Assembly: GCA_049625305.1 (NCBI GenBank)
Contig: JBMZVD010000016.1
Location: 1-31,010, forward strand
Source of the DNA: Flavicella sp049625305
Lineage (GTDB): Bacteria; Bacteroidota; Bacteroidia; Flavobacteriales; Flavobacteriaceae
Length of the DNA stretch: 31,010 bases
Direction: 5' to 3'
Of this stretch, positions 16,760-24,822 are shown piece by piece. The notes below the pieces were generated by a model. The model did not search any database. It saw nothing but the letters and a program-made list of their open reading frames with translations, and was not told the DNA's origin. Both the position numbers and the translations under genes were made by a program. The first letter of the stretch is position 1. Each line of letters begins with the position of its first letter.

Positions 16760-16881
16760 ATTAATGCCTTGCCTTCGTGACTCTGTTTTGTCACTAGAAC
16801 TAAAACTAATTACTTACCTTTTTAAGGTGCTTTTAATATATTATTGGAGCTTTACCAATTGCTATTCCCTACATTTGTTTC

Positions 16882-17637
16882 ATGACTGCTTGTATTCTAA
16901 AATATACGTTTTCAATTTTAACGACTGCAATACTCCTCTATTTTTCAGTATTGCTCTCAGCGGGAGCTTGGTTTAAGTATACTTACAAGCAAGGGGCGTA
17001 TACATTTTATTCCAATACTGAAATTTTAAAGCCAGAAGCTCTTGTTCAAGAGCTAAAAGAGCAGTTGCAACTTTGTAAAGTTTACAATGATAGTACGCCG
17101 ATAACTATTTATTTTTGTGATGCTGCTGCAACTTTTGACTTTTTTGCTAAAATTACTGGTGTAACTTTGCCCTCTCAAGGTTTTACGCTAGCCTATTTGA
17201 ACAAGGTGTTTATCTCAAAGCCCTATATAGCAGAAGTGTTTAAAAGTAGAAATAATGCTCAAAAGTTAATCCCGTATTCGGTTATGAGTGGTACTTTAGA
17301 AGCAGTTGTAAAACACGAATTAATACACGCCTATGTGTATGAGTTTCTCGATGTCGAAAGCTATGCTAATTTGCCTTTTTGGAAACAGGAAGGCTATGCT
17401 GAGTATGCGGCGCACCGCGCTTTAAAACAGCGAGACAGTCTCTATTCTTTTGATCAAAGAGTCACGCTGTATAGAAATACTGATTTTTGGGGAGACAATA
17501 TGGCTGTGAAATCTTACTTTGAAGCGGGCTTATTGGTAGAATTCCTCTTAGATCAAAAAAAACTTTCCCTCCAAGAGTTTTTTGATGAAAAGGTTGTGTT
17601 TTCGAAAACTATAAATGTCTTGAATTCTGAATTTTAG
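16882..17637 (+). CDS. Membrane-anchored putative zinc metallopeptidase (HELIH) of unknown role
   Basis: I do not recognise a named family for this 251-residue protein. Residues 7-29 are a single N-terminal membrane anchor or uncleaved signal, and the rest should lie outside the cytoplasm. The chief feature is KHELIHAYV, a zinc-binding HExxH (His145, Glu146, His149), followed 21 residues later by WKQEGYAEY with Glu170, the arrangement of gluzincin/peptidase-MA-like enzymes in which that Glu is the third metal ligand. An upstream segment (about 40-120) with SNTEILKPEALVQELKEQL may be a prodomain or substrate platform. The ATG gives a clean signal anchor; no good promoter element was seen in the 122-base gap upstream. 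It could also be an inactive relative, but the intact metal site argues for activity. Confidence 0.65.
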   Translation: MTACILKYTFSILTTAILLYFSVLLSAGAWFKYTYKQGAYTFYSNTEILKPEALVQELKEQLQLCKVYNDSTPITIYFCDAAATFDFFAKITGVTLPSQGFTLAYLNKVFISKPYIAEVFKSRNNAQKLIPYSVMSGTLEAVVKHELIHAYVYEFLDVESYANLPFWKQEGYAEYAAHRALKQRDSLYSFDQRVTLYRNTDFWGDNMAVKSYFEAGLLVEFLLDQKKLSLQEFFDEKVVFSKTINVLNSEF

Positions 17638-17919
17638 TCAATTTCACCATTTTTTTAAGTTGAGCTGCAGTTCCTGTGATTGATGTACATACTTTAATTT
17701 TTTTGTAACCTCGTAAAAGGTTTAACGTATTCTTGTTTTTTTCCCTAACTATTGTCAATAAACAAACTATTGAAGCTCGTTGATTCTTAATAATAAGATA
17801 ATACTAAATGGAAGCTTCTAATTTAATTAAAAGGATAATTATTGGTAGTTTTACAATGCTTATATTTGCAAAAAAAGCACTTACGTTTATAGGTGTCAAA
17901 TACCATTTAGAATTACAAT
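17638..17919 (+). other. 282-base intergenic region with the GT2 promoter
   Basis: AT-rich gap with no convincing gene. It contains a TATATTTG element near its right end and a 45-codon open frame (17809-17946) that runs into the glycosyltransferase start and would contain that promoter, so I treat the frame as chance. No terminator-like hairpin for the upstream gene is evident. Confidence 0.5.
17861..17868 (+). promoter_or_regulatory. Probable -7 promoter element of the GT2 gene
   Basis: TATATTTG, an exact TAnnTTTG match. TTG at 17842-17844 lies 16 bases upstream, slightly closer than usual. The predicted leader is about 45 bases. Confidence 0.55.
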
Positions 17920-19491
17920 ATGGAATCACTACAATACTTTTTTGCTAACATTCAATGGAATGACTTCTTCTACACCTTAGGGACTGTTCTCTTAGTTATT
18001 TATGTATGTTCTTTATTACAAATATTTGCTTTTTCACTCGCTCAATTTAATTTGTTATTTAATTATTTGCGTTTTAAAAAGAAGAAAAAAGAAGCTGCCA
18101 AATATGATTTTTCAGACAGTACACAAATACCTTTTGTAACGATTCAATTGCCTGTATACAATGAATTGTATGTGATGGAGCGCCTTCTAGACAATATCGT
18201 TACATTGGAGTATCCAAAAGATAAATTAGAGATCCAAGTGTTAGATGATTCAACCGATGAGAGTTTGAAAACTACGGCAGCACATATTGAAAGACTTCAA
18301 GCTGAAGGTCATGCGATATCTCATGTCACAAGAACTGATAGAAAAGGCTTTAAAGCCGGTGCTTTGAAAGAAGGTATGGAAATAGCTAAAGGAGAATTCA
18401 TAGCAATTTTTGATTCTGATTTTTTACCTAAGAAAGATTGGTTATTACAAACAATCCCATATTTTAAAGATGAGAAAGTCGGGGTTGTGCAAACTCGATG
18501 GGGACATATCAATAGAGACTTTTCTTTGTTGACACAAATTCAAGCCTTTGCTTTGGATGCGCACTTTACCTTAGAGCAAGTAGGTAGAAATAGCAAAGGA
18601 CATTTTATCAATTTCAACGGTACTGCTGGAGTGTGGCGAAAAGAATGTATTCTAGATGCAGGTAACTGGGAGGGAGATACATTGACAGAGGATTTAGATT
18701 TAAGTTACAGAGCCCAGTTGAAAAATTGGAAATTCAAGTATTTGGAAGATGTAGTAACCCCAGCAGAATTGCCAATGGCAATCAGTGCAGCGAGAAGTCA
18801 ACAATTTCGTTGGAACAAGGGAGGTGCAGAGAATTTCCAAAAAATGTTCAAGAGATTGCTTACGACCAAAGATTTATCTTTTAAGACGCGTGTGCATGCT
18901 TTTTTACATTTGTTGAATAGTTCTATGTTTTTAAATATTTTCATCGTAGCTATTTTGAGTGTTCCGATGCTGTACTTAAAAAATTATTTTGAAGAATTCA
19001 GAATGTATTTCATTGGGATGAGCTTTTTTGGAATCAGTACCCTGTTGTTTTTTATATGTTATTGGGTCATGTATAAGAATGTCAATGAAGGTGGACTCAA
19101 AGGATTTTTGAAATACTGTGTTATGTTTGTCAAGTTTTTTTCTGTCGCAATGGGATTCTCATACCACAACACTAAAGCCGTGTCTGAAGGACACCGCGGT
19201 AAAAAGAGCGCTTTTGTAAGAACTCCGAAGTTCAATATGTTGAGCGTAAAAGACACTTGGAAAAAAAACAAATACTTGCAAGGGAAGCTGTCAAAAAGTG
19301 TCTATGTAGAGGGAGCATTGACATTGTATTTTGCTTTTGGTTTGGCCAGTGCTGTACTAGTTGCTTTCATGGGCAATCATTCTCACGATTTGACATTACA
19401 TACAGATTTTGGTTTGTTTCCATTTCACCTAATGTTGTTTTTTGGATTTGGTTTTGTGTTTTACCAGTCTTTGAAGTCAAGAAATGAATAA
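17920..19491 (+). CDS. Cellulose-synthase-like family 2 glycosyltransferase
   Basis: Membrane GT2 of 523 residues that probably polymerises or transfers sugars from a nucleotide donor at the inner membrane. One helix (about 15-48) precedes the catalytic domain, which has the processive GT2 signature: IQLPVYNE (75-82), LDDSTDES with Asp109/Asp110, DSD (165-167, metal and donor), TEDLD (256-260, catalytic base region) and QQFRW (294-298, acceptor site Q(Q/R)xRW). At least four or five C-terminal helices follow. There is no PilZ domain, and no bcsB, bcsC or other synthase partner lies nearby, so it is not a standard bacterial cellulose synthase; a glucomannan-synthase-like or glycolipid-forming enzyme is equally possible. 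It is followed after 100 bases by a LacI-family regulator with its own promoter element. Confidence 0.85.
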   Translation: MESLQYFFANIQWNDFFYTLGTVLLVIYVCSLLQIFAFSLAQFNLLFNYLRFKKKKKEAAKYDFSDSTQIPFVTIQLPVYNELYVMERLLDNIVTLEYPKDKLEIQVLDDSTDESLKTTAAHIERLQAEGHAISHVTRTDRKGFKAGALKEGMEIAKGEFIAIFDSDFLPKKDWLLQTIPYFKDEKVGVVQTRWGHINRDFSLLTQIQAFALDAHFTLEQVGRNSKGHFINFNGTAGVWRKECILDAGNWEGDTLTEDLDLSYRAQLKNWKFKYLEDVVTPAELPMAISAARSQQFRWNKGGAENFQKMFKRLLTTKDLSFKTRVHAFLHLLNSSMFLNIFIVAILSVPMLYLKNYFEEFRMYFIGMSFFGISTLLFFICYWVMYKNVNEGGLKGFLKYCVMFVKFFSVAMGFSYHNTKAVSEGHRGKKSAFVRTPKFNMLSVKDTWKKNKYLQGKLSKSVYVEGALTLYFAFGLASAVLVAFMGNHSHDLTLHTDFGLFPFHLMLFFGFGFVFYQSLKSRNE

Positions 19492-19512
19492 CTGTTCAAA
19501 AAATATTTTTCC

Positions 19513-19530
19513 GTTAAAATTTTAACTTTG
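19513..19530 (+). promoter_or_regulatory. Perfect 14-base palindrome overlapping the -7 element of the LacI-family gene
   Basis: GTTAAAATTTTAAC (19513-19526) is its own reverse complement and overlaps TAACTTTG (19523-19530), a TAnnTTTG element. This placement suits an operator that blocks the promoter, perhaps by autoregulation. LacI operators usually centre on CG, whereas this one centres on AT, so the binder is uncertain. Confidence 0.45.
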
Positions 19531-19591
19531 TCTTCCTCTGAGAAGATATTATAATTAATTTAGCAAAAAAGGTTCCAAATAATAAGGATAA

Positions 19592-20632
19592 ATGAAAAAA
19601 ATCACAATTAAAGACATTGCTGCTAAATTTGATGTCTCTATCTCAACGGTATCAAAAGCCTTGAACGATAGCTACGAGATCAGTGATAAAACAAAAGCTA
19701 AAATTCAAAATTACGCCAAGAAGAAAAAATACAAACCCAACTTTAATGCGCTGAGTTTAAAAAATAAACGCACTAAAACGATAGGTATAGTGATCCCTAA
19801 CATGTTAAATTACTTTTTTGCTCAAGTATTTAAAGGTGTAGAAAATACCGCTAATAAGAACGGATATAAAATCATTACGTGTATTTCCAACGAATCTTAT
19901 CATAAAGAAAAGGAAACTATGGAGATGCTTTCAAACGGTAGTATTGATGGGTTTATTGTGTCTATGTCAAAAGAAACAGGTGTGAATAAATCATTCGATC
20001 ATTTTTCCTCATTCATTGAGGAAGGTACGCCTATTGTTATGTTTGACAGAGTCGCTGAAAGTGTGGCATGTGACAAAGTAATAGCGGATGATTTTAAGGC
20101 AGCTGTGAACACGGTAAAACACCTAAAAAATACAGGGTTTAAAAATATTGCTTTTATCTCAACCATAAGTGATTTAATTGTAGGAAATGAAAGGTATAAA
20201 GGCTATTTAGAAGGTTTGAAAAATGAAGGTTTGCCGGTTGATGAAGGTAGGATACTCAACCTTCAAGAAAATGATTACAAGAAGTATGAGGCTATTATTC
20301 GTCCACTTTTTGATAACAATACCATTGATAGTGTGATTGCTACAAGTGAACAGTCAGCCATTGCTGCTATGAAAATAGCCTTAGAAAAAGGGTTTAAAAT
20401 ACCCGAAAATTTCTCAGTTATCGGTTTTGCGAATGGAATACTTTCACGTCATTCCAGTCCTAAACTTACTACAGTAAGTCAACATGGAGAAATCATGGGA
20501 GAGACTGCTGCACAGATGATGATTGATCGTCTTGAAAACAAAAAAGAGCCCCAGCCATTTGCTACAAAAATTATTAAAACAGATTTGGTGGAGCGCAATT
20601 CAACAAAGACCTATTTGAGTTTAAAAAAATAA
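19592..20632 (+). CDS. LacI/GalR family transcriptional regulator
   Basis: DNA-binding regulator of 346 residues. The N-terminal helix-turn-helix and hinge are classic: ITIKDIAAKFDVSISTVSKA, then LNDSYEISDKTKAKI and KYKPNFNALSLK, residues 3-57. From about residue 61 (KTIGIVIPN) the periplasmic-binding-protein-like sensor domain follows, with NGSIDGFIVSMSKE, PIVMFDRV, VSVIGFAN-type (FSVIGFANG) and LTTVSQHGEIMGETAAQMM. The ligand is normally a sugar or purine and cannot be read from sequence. In Bacteroidota such regulators often control nearby carbohydrate genes, but here no polysaccharide-utilisation locus is adjacent. The nearest candidate target is the GT2 gene upstream, or its own promoter through the palindrome at 19513-19526. 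Confidence 0.93.
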   Translation: MKKITIKDIAAKFDVSISTVSKALNDSYEISDKTKAKIQNYAKKKKYKPNFNALSLKNKRTKTIGIVIPNMLNYFFAQVFKGVENTANKNGYKIITCISNESYHKEKETMEMLSNGSIDGFIVSMSKETGVNKSFDHFSSFIEEGTPIVMFDRVAESVACDKVIADDFKAAVNTVKHLKNTGFKNIAFISTISDLIVGNERYKGYLEGLKNEGLPVDEGRILNLQENDYKKYEAIIRPLFDNNTIDSVIATSEQSAIAAMKIALEKGFKIPENFSVIGFANGILSRHSSPKLTTVSQHGEIMGETAAQMMIDRLENKKEPQPFATKIIKTDLVERNSTKTYLSLKK

Positions 20633-20643
20633 TTGAAAAAACT

Positions 20644-20677
20644 AAAAAAAGGAGTGTCTTATGACACTCCTTTTTTT
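20644..20677. terminator. Bidirectional terminator between the LacI-family gene and alaS
   Basis: AAAAAAAGGAGTGTC (20644-20658) pairs perfectly with GACACTCCTTTTTTT (20663-20677) around TTAT. A and T runs flank both sides, serving the two convergent genes. Confidence 0.93.
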
Positions 20678-20691
20678 AGTTTTAGTATCTT

Positions 20692-23304
20692 TTAATTCAG
20701 ATAACTTTCTACTGCTGTGATGGCTTCTGAAAGTCCTGAAGGATTTTTACCACCTGCCGTAGCAAAGAATTTTTGTCCACCACCACCTCCTTGGATGTGC
20801 TTTCCTAATTCTCTTACAATTTTACCTGCATCAAGTCCTTTTTCTTCTACTAGGTTTTTAGAAATATAACAGGTTAACAGTGCTTTTCCATTGAATTCAG
20901 TTCCTGAAAAGAAAAATAAATTTTCCATTTCACCTCCCAATTCATGTGCTAAATCTTTTAAAGCTGCAGCATTCAAATCAATTTGTGTAGCGATAAAGTT
21001 CACACCATTGATGTTTTTACTATTGTTTTTAAGTTGCAGTTTTAAGTTTTTGATCTTTTCTTTAATTAATGTTTCTACTTGTTTTTTCAATTGCGTATTT
21101 TCATCTTGAAGATTGGCAATTGCTTTGGAAGTGTCTGCAGGGTTTTTCAAAAGTTTTTTGATGTCAGTAACCAAAGAGTCTTGTTCTGCGTAGTGTTTCT
21201 TTACAGCATCAGAGGTAATAGCTTCAATTCTTCGAATACCTGCAGCAACAGCTCCTTCAGAAACAATTTTTAATTGCCATATTTGATTGGTGTTTTGAAC
21301 ATGTGTTCCTCCACACAATTCAGCAGATGTATCAAATTGAACCATGCGAACGAATTCTCCATATTTTTCTCCAAATAAAGCCATTGCTCCCTTGTCCAAA
21401 GCTTCTTGCATTGGTAAGTTTCTATAATCTTGCAAAGCGATAGAGGCTGCAATTTTTTCATTTACAATTTTTTCAACTTTTTGAAGTTCTTCAACTGTAA
21501 GTTTTGCAAAGTGAGAAAAGTCAAAACGCAAGCTTTTAGATTGTACTAAAGACCCTTTTTGCTCTACATGAGTGCCGAGAACTTTTCGCAAAGCTTCGTG
21601 CAACAAATGAGTTGCAGAGTGGTTGCATTCTGTCAGCCTTCTATTGTAACTATCGACAACAGCATTGAAACTCGCTGTCGGTTCTTGAGGCAATTTCTTT
21701 GTAAAATGAATGATGAGGTTGTTTTCTTTTTTGGTATTGAAGATAGATATCTTGTCAGTGCCATTTGTAAAATAACCTTTGTCACCAACTTGTCCACCTC
21801 CTTCAGGGTAGAAAGGGGTTTTGTCAAAAACAATTTGATATTGATCACCATCTTTTTTAGAAGTTACTTTTCTGTAACGTGTAATGTTTACAGTTCCCTC
21901 TAAATGATCGTATCCAATAAATTCTTTTGCTTCTTCAGCAATTAAAACGGTCCAGTCATCAGTATCCATTTGGGCAGCAGCTCTAGAACGCGTTTTTTGT
22001 TTTTCTAATTCTTCTTGAAAAGCAGCCTCATCCAATGTCAATCCTTTTTCTTCTAAAATCAAAGCTGTCAAGTCAATAGGAAAACCAAAAGTATCGTACA
22101 ATTCAAATGCTTTGTTTCCTGAAATAACAGTTCCTGTAGTCTCTTTGATGATAGAGTCTAACAAATTCAGACCTTGACCGAGTGTTCTCAAAAAAGAACT
22201 TTCCTCTTCTTTGATTACTTTTGAGATAAGGTCGTATTGGGCTTTTATTTCAGGGAAATTAGCGCCCATTTGTTCGTTAAGTACAGCCACCAACTCAAAG
22301 ATGAATGGTTCTTTTTTATTTAAAAAGGTAAATCCATAACGGATGGCACGACGTAATATTCTTCGTATTACATATCCAGCACCATTGTTTGATGGCAATT
22401 GTCCATCAGCTATAGAAAAAGCAACTGCTCTTACATGATCAGCGATAACACGAATAGCGATATCTGTGGTTTCTTCTTTTCCGTACGAATTGTTTGTAAT
22501 CTTCTCTATTTTTGAAATCAAAGGTGTAAATACATCGGTATCATAGTTAGACTGAACATCTTGCATAACCATACACAAACGTTCAAATCCCATTCCTGTA
22601 TCAACATGATTTGCAGGAAGTTTTTCTAAAGTTCCATTTGCTTTTCTGTTGAATTGCATAAATACTAGATTCCAAATTTCAACAACTTGAGGATGGTCCA
22701 TATTCACCAAGTCCCGTCCAGATACTTTTGCTTTGTCCTCTTTTGAGCGAATGTCTACATGTATTTCGGAACAGGGTCCACAGGGTCCTTGTGCTCCCAT
22801 TTCCCAGAAGTTATCTTTCTTGTTACCCATAATGATTCTGTCCTCAGGAACAATGGCTTTCCACAGATCATACGCTTCTTGGTCTAGAGATAGGTTGTCA
22901 GCATCTTTACTACCTTCAAAAACACTCACATACAAAGAGTCCTTATCAATCTTTAAAGTGTCTACTAAAAATTCCCAAGCCCATTCAATAGCTTCTTTTT
23001 TAAAATAATCACCAAAACTCCAGTTTCCAAGCATTTCAAACATGGTGTGGTGGTACGTATCTTTTCCAACCTCTTCCAAGTCATTGTGTTTACCAGAAAC
23101 ACGCAAACATTTTTGAGTATCCACAATTCTAGAGTGCTTCACTTCACGTTGTCCTAAAAAATACTCTTTGAATTGATTCATACCGGCATTGGTAAACATC
23201 AGTGTGGGATCATCTTTTAAAACAATCGGTGCTGAGGGAACAATCTTATGTTGTTTCTTTTCAAAAAACTCTAAAAATTGCGCTCTAATATCTTGTGATT
23301 TCAT
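20692..23304 (-). CDS. alaS: Alanine--tRNA ligase
   Basis: Charges tRNA-Ala with alanine and clears mischarged Ser/Gly-tRNA. The protein has 870 residues, the full family length. Residues 1 to about 240 are the class II catalytic core, with FTNAGMNQFKEYFLG (37-51), KCLRVSGKHNDLEEVG (65-80) and FEMLGNWSFGDYFKKEAIEWAW (89-110, motif 2 region). The tRNA-recognition helices follow to about 450. The editing domain has both zinc-ligand groups: HSATH (His562, His566) and CGGTH (Cys664, His668). The C-terminal region has a coiled-coil stretch and the DHHA1 module ending in QGGGGGQKFFATAGGK. The start is the ATG at 23304 (MKSQDIRAQFLEFF), as in relatives. It is divergent from the M23 gene across 155 bases. 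Confidence 0.97.
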   Translation of the reverse strand: MKSQDIRAQFLEFFEKKQHKIVPSAPIVLKDDPTLMFTNAGMNQFKEYFLGQREVKHSRIVDTQKCLRVSGKHNDLEEVGKDTYHHTMFEMLGNWSFGDYFKKEAIEWAWEFLVDTLKIDKDSLYVSVFEGSKDADNLSLDQEAYDLWKAIVPEDRIIMGNKKDNFWEMGAQGPCGPCSEIHVDIRSKEDKAKVSGRDLVNMDHPQVVEIWNLVFMQFNRKANGTLEKLPANHVDTGMGFERLCMVMQDVQSNYDTDVFTPLISKIEKITNNSYGKEETTDIAIRVIADHVRAVAFSIADGQLPSNNGAGYVIRRILRRAIRYGFTFLNKKEPFIFELVAVLNEQMGANFPEIKAQYDLISKVIKEEESSFLRTLGQGLNLLDSIIKETTGTVISGNKAFELYDTFGFPIDLTALILEEKGLTLDEAAFQEELEKQKTRSRAAAQMDTDDWTVLIAEEAKEFIGYDHLEGTVNITRYRKVTSKKDGDQYQIVFDKTPFYPEGGGQVGDKGYFTNGTDKISIFNTKKENNLIIHFTKKLPQEPTASFNAVVDSYNRRLTECNHSATHLLHEALRKVLGTHVEQKGSLVQSKSLRFDFSHFAKLTVEELQKVEKIVNEKIAASIALQDYRNLPMQEALDKGAMALFGEKYGEFVRMVQFDTSAELCGGTHVQNTNQIWQLKIVSEGAVAAGIRRIEAITSDAVKKHYAEQDSLVTDIKKLLKNPADTSKAIANLQDENTQLKKQVETLIKEKIKNLKLQLKNNSKNINGVNFIATQIDLNAAALKDLAHELGGEMENLFFFSGTEFNGKALLTCYISKNLVEEKGLDAGKIVRELGKHIQGGGGGQKFFATAGGKNPSGLSEAITAVESYLN

Positions 23305-23379
23305 AAGGCTATTGTCTTCTCTTAACTATTAAATATTTCCTAAAACTAACCGTCTGTATAGTAGTTCTAAAACATTTTG

Positions 23380-23387
23380 TAAATTTG
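23380..23387 (+). promoter_or_regulatory. Possible -7 promoter element of the M23-MerR unit
   Basis: TAAATTTG matches TAnnTTTG, 72 bases before the M23 start. No clear -33 TTG. If used, the palindrome at 23411-23441 would be in the transcribed leader. Confidence 0.4.
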
Positions 23388-23410
23388 CGATACCAATACT
23401 TAAAAAAGGA

Positions 23411-23441
23411 TTTGTAAAGCATTTGCAAATGCGCTTACAAA
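23411..23441. repeat. 31-base near-palindrome upstream of the M23 peptidase gene
   Basis: TTTGTAAAGCATTTG (23411-23425) is mirrored by CAAATGCGCTTACAAA (23426-23441). The arms match except for one position where one side has A and the other GC. The core GCATTTGCAAATGC is a perfect 14-base palindrome with no loop, more typical of a dimeric protein-binding site than of an RNA hairpin. It lies 18 bases before the M23 start codon. Confidence 0.55.
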
Positions 23442-23459
23442 AATACTATATTTACCCAT

Positions 23460-24431
23460 ATGGCAAAAGTAAAATTTTACTACGATTCAGATACCCTATC
23501 TTACCAAAGAATACAGGTTAAAAATAGTACTAGGGTAAAAAATACATTGCTGTTTATTGTAGCGTCAATTTTGGTTGCGTTTATAGGTTTTATTGGCTTT
23601 AGTGCAGTTATCAAATCTCCCTTACAAAAAAAGCAGGAAAGAGAGCTTGAGAACTTAAAATTGCATTTTGAATTGTTGTCAAAAAGAATTGATGAAGGGA
23701 CAGAGGTACTTGAAGAAATTCAAGATCGTGACAATAATATTTACAGAGTGTTTTTTGAGGCAGAACCAATATCTAAAGAACAACGTATGGCCGGATTTGG
23801 AGGTATCAACCGTTACAAATCATTAGATGGTTTTGAAAATTCGGTAATGATTAAGGATGTTACCAAAAAAGTAGATGTTTTGTCAAAACAAATGGTGATT
23901 CAATCCAAATCATTAGATGCCATCGTTGATATGGCTAAGAACAAACAAGAAATGTTGGCTTCCATACCTGCCATTCAGCCTGTTTCCAACAAAAATTTAA
24001 AACGCATGGCTTCAGGGTATGGGTACAGAATACATCCCATCTACAAGACTAGAAAAATGCATTCTGGAATGGATTTTTCTGCTCCAAAGGGAACTCCTAT
24101 ATATGCCACAGGAAACGGTAAAGTTGAAAGTGTTAAGAAATCTCGAAGGGGGTATGGTAATGTTGTAAAAATAAACCACGGTTTCGGTTATAAAACGGTT
24201 TATGCACACATGCAAAAATTTATCGTACGTAGAGGACAAAAAGTGAAACGAGGTGACATGATCGGCTATGTAGGTTCTTCAGGTACTTCAACAGCACCAC
24301 ACTTACACTACGAGGTGCACAAAGGTAAGAAGAAGGTCAATCCTATTTTTTATTACTTTAATGATTTGACTCCTGAGGAGTACGACTTGATGTTAGATAT
24401 GGCTGGTAAAGAAAATCAATCTCTCGACTGA
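23460..24431 (+). CDS. M23 family (LytM-type) peptidoglycan metallopeptidase, membrane-anchored
   Basis: Likely cuts peptide cross-links in peptidoglycan, acting in the periplasm. The 323-residue protein has a cytoplasmic N-terminus of about 28 residues, one membrane helix (about 29-50), a coiled coil (about 55-92) and a long linker. The LytM/M23 domain runs from about 185 to 300: HSGMD with His201 and Asp205 (zinc), YAHM with His250, and HLHYEV with His281 and His283. All zinc and catalytic residues are present, so it should be active, unlike the degenerate EnvC type. GYGYRIHPIY just before it is typical of flavobacterial family members. Its stop codon overlaps the start of the MerR gene (TGATG), implying translational coupling. 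Confidence 0.93.
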   Translation: MAKVKFYYDSDTLSYQRIQVKNSTRVKNTLLFIVASILVAFIGFIGFSAVIKSPLQKKQERELENLKLHFELLSKRIDEGTEVLEEIQDRDNNIYRVFFEAEPISKEQRMAGFGGINRYKSLDGFENSVMIKDVTKKVDVLSKQMVIQSKSLDAIVDMAKNKQEMLASIPAIQPVSNKNLKRMASGYGYRIHPIYKTRKMHSGMDFSAPKGTPIYATGNGKVESVKKSRRGYGNVVKINHGFGYKTVYAHMQKFIVRRGQKVKRGDMIGYVGSSGTSTAPHLHYEVHKGKKKVNPIFYYFNDLTPEEYDLMLDMAGKENQSLD

Positions 24432-24760
24432 TGCAAATTTCTTTGCCTGATAAAATGTACTATAAGATTGGTGAAGTGGCCAAGGCATTTAACGTAAATA
24501 CTTCTTTGATACGTTTCTGGGAAAAAGAATTTGATATTATACAACCCAAAAAAAATAAAAAAGGGGACCGTATGTTTACCCCCCAGGATATTTCAAATTT
24601 TCAGTTGATTTATCATTTGGTCAAAGAAAAAGGTTTTACTTTAGATGGAGCAAAACAGAAACTCAAAAAAGAGCCTGACACTACCAAAAGAATTCATGAT
24701 GTCGTTCGCAAACTCGAAGCAGTAAAAGCCGAGTTGATCAAAATAAGAAATGAATTATAA
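24431..24760 (+). CDS. MerR family transcriptional regulator (short form)
   Basis: DNA-binding protein of 109 residues. The winged helix-turn-helix of the MerR type is clear: YYKIGEVAKAFNVNTSLIRF, then WEKEFDIIQPKKNKKGDRMF and the DISNFQLIYHLVKEKGFTLD segment, residues about 10-78. A short C-terminal helix (about 82-109, rich in Lys/Glu) probably forms the dimer coiled coil. There is no room for an effector-binding domain and no cysteine, so it is not a metal sensor of the classic kind. It begins on the last base of the M23 gene. Coupling to a cell-wall enzyme suggests a role in envelope or growth control, but the target is unknown. Confidence 0.9.
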   Translation: MQISLPDKMYYKIGEVAKAFNVNTSLIRFWEKEFDIIQPKKNKKGDRMFTPQDISNFQLIYHLVKEKGFTLDGAKQKLKKEPDTTKRIHDVVRKLEAVKAELIKIRNEL

Positions 24761-24822
24761 TCTATTTTTTATAGTGTCAGATAAAATAAAATACAATCAA
24801 ATTTAAAACTAAAATACCACCT

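Noticed and set aside
16777..16798. GTGAC...GTCAC hairpin after the queuosine-precursor transporter gene
   Set aside because: The five-base stem has an eight-base loop and no T run, too weak to call a terminator.
17809..17946. 45-codon open frame ahead of the GT2 gene
   Set aside because: It overlaps the GT2 start in another frame and contains the TATATTTG promoter element; no signal of coding.
21559..21903. 114-residue plus-strand frame opposite alaS
   Set aside because: It lies within the conserved alaS editing-domain region, and its sequence resembles no family.
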